Part shown: positions 6,190-9,863 of the stretch, piece after piece
Numbering within the stretch: position 1 is the first letter of the stretch
How the letters are laid out: every line of letters begins with the position of its first letter
Assembly (NCBI GenBank): GCA_934646835.1
Contig: CAKUES010000036.1
Span: 1-9,863, forward strand
Origin: an uncultured Coriobacteriales bacterium
Lineage (GTDB): Bacteria; Actinomycetota; Coriobacteriia; Coriobacteriales; QAMH01
Reading direction: 5' to 3'
DNA: 9,863 nt
Program-made: the position numbers and the translations under genes
The notes under the pieces: generated by a model
Seen by the model: the letters and a program-made list of their open reading frames with translations, nothing else
Databases searched by the model: none
What the model was told of the DNA's origin: nothing

Positions 6190-6567
6190 GGGGGTGACTG
6201 GTTTCGACATGATAGCCTTGACAGGGGCAGCAGGCCGTGGTCTCCTCGCCACGTTAAACAGGGGTACCGCCAATTAACTGGCAACGTTGTTTCTTTCAAG
6301 GGTCAGCGTCAGCTGGCTCTCGCTGCTTAATCTAATTAAGTTCAGCACCCTCAATCCGGCGCTCAATCCCTGGTGCCGGTGCGAGGTCATTTAAGGGGAT
6401 TGCACTTGCGGACGTAGCCGGTATGCCGCAAGCCAAGATCGAACCGGCAGGGGTTCGCGACGTTTGTCGTTTCACCGACCGTTCCCCATTCTGAGAACCG
6501 ACTGAGCCTGGAGACACCTCTCGATTAGCTGTTGTGGACAGGAGTTCGACTCTCCTCACCTCCACCA
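6190..6567 (+). ncRNA. ssrA: Transfer-messenger RNA (tmRNA)
   Basis: tmRNA acts with SmpB: it accepts alanine, enters stalled ribosomes and adds a degradation tag. The 5' end GGGGGTGACTGGTTTCGAC is the tRNA-like start of a one-piece tmRNA. The acceptor GGGGGTG pairs with CACCTCC near the 3' end (one G-U). The T arm GGAG-TTCGAC-TCTCC is at 6541-6555, and the 3' ACCA is encoded. The tag frame is most likely 6280-6327, giving GNVVSFKGQRQLALAA before TAA at 6328. It starts with GGC, preceded by TAACT, comparable to the E. coli TAGTC before GCA. The terminal ALAA matches known tags recognised by ClpXP-type proteases. Length is 378 nt. The ends are clear; the resume codon is inferred from the frame ending in ALAA. 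Confidence 0.97.
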
Positions 6568-6668
6568 CGTACTCCACGCCGTTGCAACCGCAGCGGCGTT
6601 TTTTGTTTAGAGGCCCTCGCAGGGAGAGGCGAACTCCGGGAGAGTGAGGCCGTTAAGAAAGAGCGCCA
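6548..6668 (+). repeat. ssrA-tail direct repeat, copy 1 (native)
   Basis: This 121-bp unit starts inside the tmRNA T arm and covers the last 20 nt of ssrA. It continues through the terminator, the segment GGAGAGGCGAACTCC (6623-6637) and the left arm of the second terminator. Copy 2 repeats it about 200 bp downstream with roughly 12 differences by hand alignment. Confidence 0.85.
6576..6607 (+). terminator. Rho-independent terminator of ssrA
   Basis: ACGCCGTTGC, the loop AACC and GCAGCGGCGT form a 10-bp stem with one wobble, followed by a T-run at 6599-6604. It starts 9 nt after the tmRNA 3' end. A near copy lies in the downstream repeat. Confidence 0.9.
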
Positions 6669-6681
6669 GTGGCGCTCTTTT
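6658..6681. terminator. Second hairpin terminator after ssrA
   Basis: AAAGAGCGCC and GGCGCTCTTT form a perfect 10-bp stem around AGT, with TTTT on the plus strand. The reverse strand also ends in a T-run, so it could work in both directions. It backs up the ssrA terminator. In repeat copy 2 only its left half remains. Confidence 0.75.
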
Positions 6682-6748
6682 AGGCCGAACACCCTGAGCG
6701 AGGCGGCAGCCGAGCGAGGGGGCCGGATGCGCGCAGCGCATACGGGCA

Positions 6749-6868
6749 GACTCTCCTCACCTCCACCACATGTTCAACGCCGTTGCATCCGCAGCGGCGT
6801 TTCTTGTTTGAAGGTCCCGCATGGAGAGGCGAACTCCGGGAGAGTGAGGCCGTGAAGAAAGAGCGCCA
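6749..6868 (+). repeat. ssrA-tail direct repeat, copy 2
   Basis: The unit repeats 6548-6668 at about 90% identity. The first 21 bp, from GACTCTCC through the ACCA end of tmRNA plus C, are identical. The terminator-like hairpin ACGCCGTTGC/GCAGCGGCGT is kept, but its T-run is broken to TTTCTT. It ends at GAGCGCCA, one base before an inverted-repeat element. Only the 3' tip of ssrA is present, so this is not a second tmRNA gene. Similar duplicated 3' ends are left when integrative elements insert into ssrA, but no integrase is visible here. Confidence 0.85.
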
Positions 6869-6869
6869 A

Positions 6870-7013
6870 GACCCCCGTAGGGGAGGGACCCTGTCCCTCC
6901 CCATACACGATGCGACATCGAACACTTGCAAATCGTCCTGTGGCACTTTCTTGATTATTCAATAAACACGCACGGCACATGGGGAGGGACAGGGTCCCTC
7001 CCCTACGGGGGTC
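6870..7013. repeat. Inverted-pair hairpin element (REPIN-like), 144 bp
   Basis: Perfect 35-bp inverted arms at 6870-6904 and 6979-7013 flank 74 bp of noncoding spacer. Each arm contains its own perfect hairpin, GGGGAGGGAC and GTCCCTCCCC around a 3-nt loop, plus CCCC-CGTA-GGGG. Two self-complementary units facing each other is the layout of REP doublets. There is no reading frame of note and no clear target-site duplication. The arms resemble GTAGGGG-type palindromes common between bacterial genes; I have not compared them with any set. Confidence 0.85.
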
Positions 7014-7163
7014 CTACAAATCAAAGGCACTTACGCGACGACGCTTCCGCGCCTGCTGCGGTTCGAAGCATTGCGTCAGCATCGCCGAATCCCAACTCCC
7101 CCGTAGATCCAGACGAAGTCGGCGCCATCTGAGCGCATCAAGCAAAAACGCAGCCCGCACGTC

Positions 7164-7169
7164 TATAAT
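7164..7169 (+). promoter_or_regulatory. -10 box for a probably leaderless murI transcript
   Basis: A perfect TATAAT is followed by 8 nt and then the murI ATG at 7178. No Shine-Dalgarno precedes the ATG, and transcription would start at or within about 2 nt of it. No good -35 hexamer is visible. Confidence 0.55.
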
Positions 7170-7177
7170 CATCAGCT

Positions 7178-8029
7178 ATGAATAACTTACCAATCGGCAT
7201 ATTCGACTCCGGGTTTGGCGGGTTGACGGTCGCGAAGGCGATTCACGACAAGCTGCCCCAGGAGTCCATCATCTACCTGGGTGACACCGCCCGCTGCCCG
7301 TACGGCCCGCGCCCGCAGCGCGAGGTTCGCAGCTTCGTGCGCGAGATCTGCACCTGGCTCACCAAGCAGCGGGTCAAACTCATCGTCATCGCCTGCAACA
7401 CGGCGACTGCCGCCGGACTGGCCATGGCGCAGCAGGACTTCGACGTCCCCGTCATCGGCGTTGTCGAGCCCGGCGCCCGCGCAGCGGCACGTGCAACCAT
7501 CAACCGAAAGGTCGGCGTCATCGCCACACAGGGCACCGTCGACAGCTGCGCCTACAGCGACGCGATCCGCGCGCGCGACGCCGGCGTCACCGTCTTCTCC
7601 ACCGCGACCCCGCGCTTTGTCGAGATCGTGGAAGACGGCCTGCGCCGCAGCGACTCCCCCATCGAGAAGATGACCGCAGACGCAAGCGACGTCTACCTGC
7701 GCCCTGCCTTCCAGGAGATCGCGCGCGACTACCTCGACCCGCTCAAGAAGATCGGCGTCGACACGCTCGTGCTCGGCTGCACGCACTTCCCCATCCTCGC
7801 TCCGCTCATCCAGCAGGCAGTCGGCGAGGGCGTCCAGCTCATCAACTCCGCGGACGAAACCGCAAAAGACGTCGCCACGACGCTCAAGCGCCGCAGCCAC
7901 CTGCGCCAAGACGGCACAGGCGAGATGCGCTTCTACACCACCGGCGACGATATCGGCGACTTCATGGGCCTTGCGCGCCGCGTGCTGCGCATGGACGACA
8001 TCGACGTCAACCATATCGACCTGCCCTAA
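7178..8029 (+). CDS. murI: Glutamate racemase
   Basis: MurI interconverts L- and D-glutamate in the cytoplasm and supplies the D-Glu of the peptidoglycan stem. The protein has 283 residues, within the family range. The N-terminal block IGIFDSGFGGLTVAKAI carries the conserved Asp and Ser. The two catalytic cysteines are in ACNTATAAG (about residue 73) and LGCTHFPIL (about 201). The second block YLGDTARCPYGPR is also typical of the family. The ATG gives the standard N-terminus and has no Shine-Dalgarno; TATAAT lies 8 nt before it. It is probably the first gene of a unit with rph and rdgB on the same strand. The cofactor-independent mechanism and stereochemistry are family knowledge. Confidence 0.97.
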   Translation: MNNLPIGIFDSGFGGLTVAKAIHDKLPQESIIYLGDTARCPYGPRPQREVRSFVREICTWLTKQRVKLIVIACNTATAAGLAMAQQDFDVPVIGVVEPGARAAARATINRKVGVIATQGTVDSCAYSDAIRARDAGVTVFSTATPRFVEIVEDGLRRSDSPIEKMTADASDVYLRPAFQEIARDYLDPLKKIGVDTLVLGCTHFPILAPLIQQAVGEGVQLINSADETAKDVATTLKRRSHLRQDGTGEMRFYTTGDDIGDFMGLARRVLRMDDIDVNHIDLP

Positions 8030-8048
8030 CACCGCAAACACAAAATCA

Positions 8049-8077
8049 CGCGGCAGGCGGACACAACGTCTGCCGCG
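8049..8077 (+). other. Hairpin between murI and rph
   Basis: CGCGGCAG (8049-8056) and CTGCCGCG (8070-8077) form an 8-bp stem. No T-run follows, so it is not a standard terminator. It may limit read-through or protect a transcript end between the two genes. Confidence 0.4.
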
Positions 8078-8113
8078 CGCCAAACCCGCACCCACCTGAC
8101 AGGAAGGACAAAC

Positions 8114-8845
8114 ATGACGACGAGCATCGGCCTTGGCCGCAGCTACGGCCGCAGCGCTAACGAGAAGCGCCCGACGAGCATCACCACCCACTACCTCGAG
8201 AAGGCACCTGGCAGCTGCCTCATCCAGACCGGCGGCACCAAGGTGCTGTGCGCGGTCACCATCGACGAGAAGGTGAAGCCCTGGCGCCGCGGCAGCGGTT
8301 TGGGCTGGGTCACCGCAGAGTACGCGATGCTGCCCGCCGCCAACGGCAAGCGCACCGCGCGAGAGCGCGCCAACCGCAACGGCCGCAGCATGGAGATCGA
8401 GCGCCTCATCGGCCGCAGCCTGCGCGCGGCAGTCGACATGAGCGCCATCGGCGAGACGACCTTCAACATCGACTGCGACGTGATCGAGGCCGACGGCGGT
8501 ACGCGCACGGCGAGCATCACGGGCGCCTGGGTCGCGCTCTACGAAGCCTTCGAGTTTTGGAAGGGCGCGGGCAAGATCCGCACTAACCCCATGGTCAGCC
8601 AAGTTGCCGCCATCAGCATCGGCCAGGTGGGCGGACGCCTGCTGTGCGATCTGGACTACCAGGAGGACAGCCATGCCGAGGTCGACATGAACGTCGTCAT
8701 GAACGACAAGAACGAAATCATCGAGATCCAGGGCACCGGCGAGCAGGCAACCTTCGACCGCGGCAAGCTCAACGGCATGCTCGACCTCGCAGAGGCCGGC
8801 ATCAAGGAGCTCATGGAGGAGCAACGCCGCGCCCTGGAAATCTAG
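8114..8845 (+). CDS. rph: Ribonuclease PH
   Basis: RNase PH is a phosphate-dependent 3'-5' exoribonuclease that trims tRNA precursors and forms a ring of six subunits. The protein has 243 residues, full length for the family. Typical blocks are RPTSITTHYLEKAPGSCLI, then GWVTAEYAMLPAANGKRTAR, GRSMEIERLIGRSLRAAVD with the phosphate- and RNA-contacting arginines, DCDVIEADGGTRTASITG, and LCDLDYQEDSHAEVDMNVV with catalytic acidic residues. The C-terminus is complete. AGGAAGG lies 6 nt before the ATG. The gene follows murI by 84 bp and precedes rdgB by 50 bp; the pair rph-rdgB is a common neighbourhood in several phyla. Confidence 0.97.
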   Translation: MTTSIGLGRSYGRSANEKRPTSITTHYLEKAPGSCLIQTGGTKVLCAVTIDEKVKPWRRGSGLGWVTAEYAMLPAANGKRTARERANRNGRSMEIERLIGRSLRAAVDMSAIGETTFNIDCDVIEADGGTRTASITGAWVALYEAFEFWKGAGKIRTNPMVSQVAAISIGQVGGRLLCDLDYQEDSHAEVDMNVVMNDKNEIIEIQGTGEQATFDRGKLNGMLDLAEAGIKELMEEQRRALEI

Positions 8846-8895
8846 GGGACAAGCGGCAAGCAGGACGCAGACGACAAACAGACAGGAGTTCAACG

Positions 8896-9483
8896 ATGAA
8901 GAAGGTCGTTGCAGCGACTAACAACGCAAAGAAGCTCGAGGAGATGAACCGCATCCTCACCCACCTGGGCCTCGAGGTCGTGAGCCTCAAGAGCTGCGGG
9001 GACTTCCCCGAGCCCGTCGAGGACGCAGACAGCTTCATGGGCAACGCGCGCATCAAGGCGCTGACTGCCCACAAGAACACCGGCCTTGCGGCCATTGCCG
9101 ATGACAGCGGCCTCATCGTCGACGCGCTTAACGGCGCACCCGGCGTCTACAGCAGCCGCTACGCTGGCGAGGACGCCACCGACGCCGACAACAACGCCAA
9201 ACTCCTGCGCGAGCTGGCAGAGGTGCCCGCAGGCCAGCGAACGGCACGCTACGCCTGCGCAATCGTCTTTGTCGACGAAGACGGTACCGAGCTCGAGGCC
9301 TTTGGCACCTGCGAGGGCAGCATCGGCTACGAAGCCGCCGGTCAGGGCGGTTTTGGCTACGACCCCTACTTCCTCTCTGCGGACTATCCCGGCCAGACCC
9401 TGGCCGAGGTAGACGCCGACGCGAAGGACGCAATCAGCCATCGAGGAAAAGCTTTGCGAGACTTGGTCGCAAAACTCGGATAA
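8896..9483 (+). CDS. rdgB: dITP/XTP pyrophosphatase (RdgB/HAM1 family)
   Basis: This enzyme hydrolyses dITP, ITP and XTP to monophosphates and pyrophosphate, keeping deaminated purines out of DNA and RNA. The protein has 195 residues, the usual length. Family blocks in order are VVAATNNAKKLEEMNRIL (N-terminal nucleotide-binding loop), SFMGNARIKA, ADDSGLIVDALNGAPGVYSSRYAG (metal-binding Asp pair), GFGYDPYF and SHRGKAL. The reading frame is open far upstream into rph, but AGGAG stands 7 nt before the ATG at 8896 and the family N-terminus begins exactly there. It is the third gene after murI and rph, and tRNA-Thr begins 22 bp after its stop. Confidence 0.96.
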   Translation: MKKVVAATNNAKKLEEMNRILTHLGLEVVSLKSCGDFPEPVEDADSFMGNARIKALTAHKNTGLAAIADDSGLIVDALNGAPGVYSSRYAGEDATDADNNAKLLRELAEVPAGQRTARYACAIVFVDEDGTELEAFGTCEGSIGYEAAGQGGFGYDPYFLSADYPGQTLAEVDADAKDAISHRGKALRDLVAKLG

Positions 9484-9489
9484 ATCAGG

Positions 9490-9495
9490 TATACT
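9490..9495 (+). promoter_or_regulatory. Possible -10 box for tRNA-Thr
   Basis: TATACT begins 7 nt after the rdgB stop and ends 10 nt before the tRNA. No well-spaced -35 is evident; TTGGTC is 21 nt away. The tRNA may have its own promoter or be cut from an rdgB transcript. Confidence 0.35.
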
Positions 9496-9505
9496 TCTTC
9501 CTCGC

Positions 9506-9581
9506 GCCGCCGTAGCTCTAACGGTAGAGCAGCGCACTCGTAATGCGAAGGCTGCCAGTTCGAATCTGGCCGGCGGCACCA
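9506..9581 (+). tRNA. tRNA-Thr (anticodon CGU)
   Basis: The 76-nt cloverleaf has acceptor GCCGCCG/CGGCGGC (7 perfect pairs). The D arm is GCTC/GAGC and the anticodon loop is CTCGTAA with anticodon CGU at 9539-9541. The T arm is GCCAG-TTCGAAT-CTGGC, and the 3' ACCA is encoded. The anticodon reads ACG, a threonine codon. The outermost anticodon-stem pair is a G-A mismatch, which is tolerated in tRNAs. It lies directly after rdgB and before a strong terminator. Confidence 0.97.
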
Positions 9582-9594
9582 TCTTGATGATGAA

Positions 9595-9637
9595 GCGACC
9601 CCGAGAACCCAACGGTTCTCGGGGTCGCAGTGTTTTT
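9595..9637 (+). terminator. Rho-independent terminator after tRNA-Thr
   Basis: A perfect 15-bp stem (9595-9609 with 9614-9628) closes the loop CAAC and is followed by AGTGTTTTT. It probably ends the murI-rph-rdgB-tRNA unit. Its base GCGACCCC/GGGGTCGC is the same as in the hyaABC terminator. Confidence 0.92.
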
Positions 9638-9675
9638 GCGGGTGATGCGATGGCAAGCAGCATGCCTTTCGAGCG

Positions 9676-9783
9676 ACGTGACACACTTTGTGCCAGTGAC
9701 ATTGTGTATCACGCAGGAGACTCGGGGAAACCTGCGGCCCTATGGCGTGACACACAATGTCACTGGCACAAAGTGTGTCACGT
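9676..9783. repeat. Inverted-pair hairpin element (REPIN-like), 108 bp
   Basis: Arms of 39 bp (9676-9714 and 9745-9783) are inverted copies with one mismatch, around a 30-bp spacer. The right arm is itself a hairpin, CGTGACACAC and GTGTGTCACG around 17 nt. The left arm has the same hairpin with one mismatch. Inside the spacer region GCAGG and CCTGC can pair. The layout equals that of the element after ssrA, but the sequence is different. No T-run follows, and no open frame across it looks real. Confidence 0.85.
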
Positions 9784-9844
9784 AGGTCTGTAAGCGGTCA
9801 ATAATCCGCAGCCGACATTTAAGTCAGAAACGCCCCATCTCCGC

Positions 9845-9862
9845 GCTGCCATAAAAGGCGGC
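9845..9862. other. Small hairpin at the window edge
   Basis: GCTGCC and GGCGGC pair (one wobble) around ATAAAA. The sequence stops one base later, so it cannot be assigned. Nothing else is recognisable between 9784 and 9863. Confidence 0.25.
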
Positions 9863-9863
9863 A

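Larger units (their letters stand above)
6568..7163. other. Gene-free region between ssrA and murI
   Basis: About 600 bp contain no credible gene. They hold two terminators, both ssrA-tail repeats, a small hairpin (ATGCGC-GCA-GCGCAT, 6727-6741) and the inverted-pair element. From 7014 to 7163 I see nothing recognisable. Confidence 0.6.

Noticed and set aside
6749..6868. Second tmRNA or tRNA gene
   Set aside because: Only the last 20 nt of the 3' end are duplicated; no matching 5' acceptor strand or cloverleaf exists upstream.
6532..6980. Small open frames across the ssrA tail repeats
   Set aside because: They run through tmRNA, terminators and inverted repeats and have no homology I recognise.
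7187..8893. Long minus-strand open frame antisense to murI and rph
   Set aside because: It is a shadow of two strongly conserved plus-strand genes in G+C-rich DNA and resembles no family.
9584..9793. Small open frames on both strands across the terminator and inverted pair after tRNA-Thr
   Set aside because: The residues come from palindromic DNA and no start signal supports them.

Overview
The window looks like the chromosome of a Coriobacteriia actinobacterium, probably Collinsella or a close relative. Supporting signs are the G+C-rich coding sequence, a twin-arginine-exported [NiFe] uptake hydrogenase of anaerobic type, the actinobacterial mix of Shine-Dalgarno and apparently leaderless starts, and the order murI-rph-rdgB. 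The genus is an inference; no 16S rRNA gene is present. All genes look intact, and no prophage, transposase or CRISPR array is visible.

Left part (1-5450), minus strand. The operon hyaA-hyaB-hyaC (5243 to 1519) encodes the small subunit, large subunit and cytochrome b anchor of a membrane-bound hydrogenase. It passes electrons from H2 oxidised outside the membrane to the quinone pool. The genes are tightly packed, each ribosome site lying inside the end of the previous gene, and the operon ends at a strong terminator (1446-1481). No maturation genes (hyaD, hyp) are present here. Downstream on the same strand is a membrane-anchored protein with an M23/LytM-like domain (1137 to 52) that has lost one expected zinc ligand. 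Three related palindromes lie between this gene and the hydrogenase terminator.

Centre (5451-7177), plus strand. smpB is followed by ssrA (tmRNA, 6190-6567), the two partners of ribosome rescue by trans-translation. After ssrA comes about 600 bp without a gene, crowded with structure. It holds the ssrA terminator, a second hairpin terminator, an approximately 120-bp repeat of the ssrA 3' end and its downstream flank, and a 144-bp element with perfect 35-bp inverted arms that are themselves hairpins.

Right part (7178-9863), plus strand. murI (D-glutamate for peptidoglycan), rph (3' trimming of tRNA) and rdgB (removal of non-canonical nucleoside triphosphates) form a probable operon. A tRNA-Thr(CGU) gene and a strong terminator follow. 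The window ends with a second inverted-pair element (9676-9783) built like the one after ssrA but unrelated in sequence.

The genes are housekeeping or well-known respiratory genes. The most unusual material is intergenic: three different palindrome families, the duplicated ssrA tail, and three genes whose -10-like box lies only 6-8 nt before the start codon.
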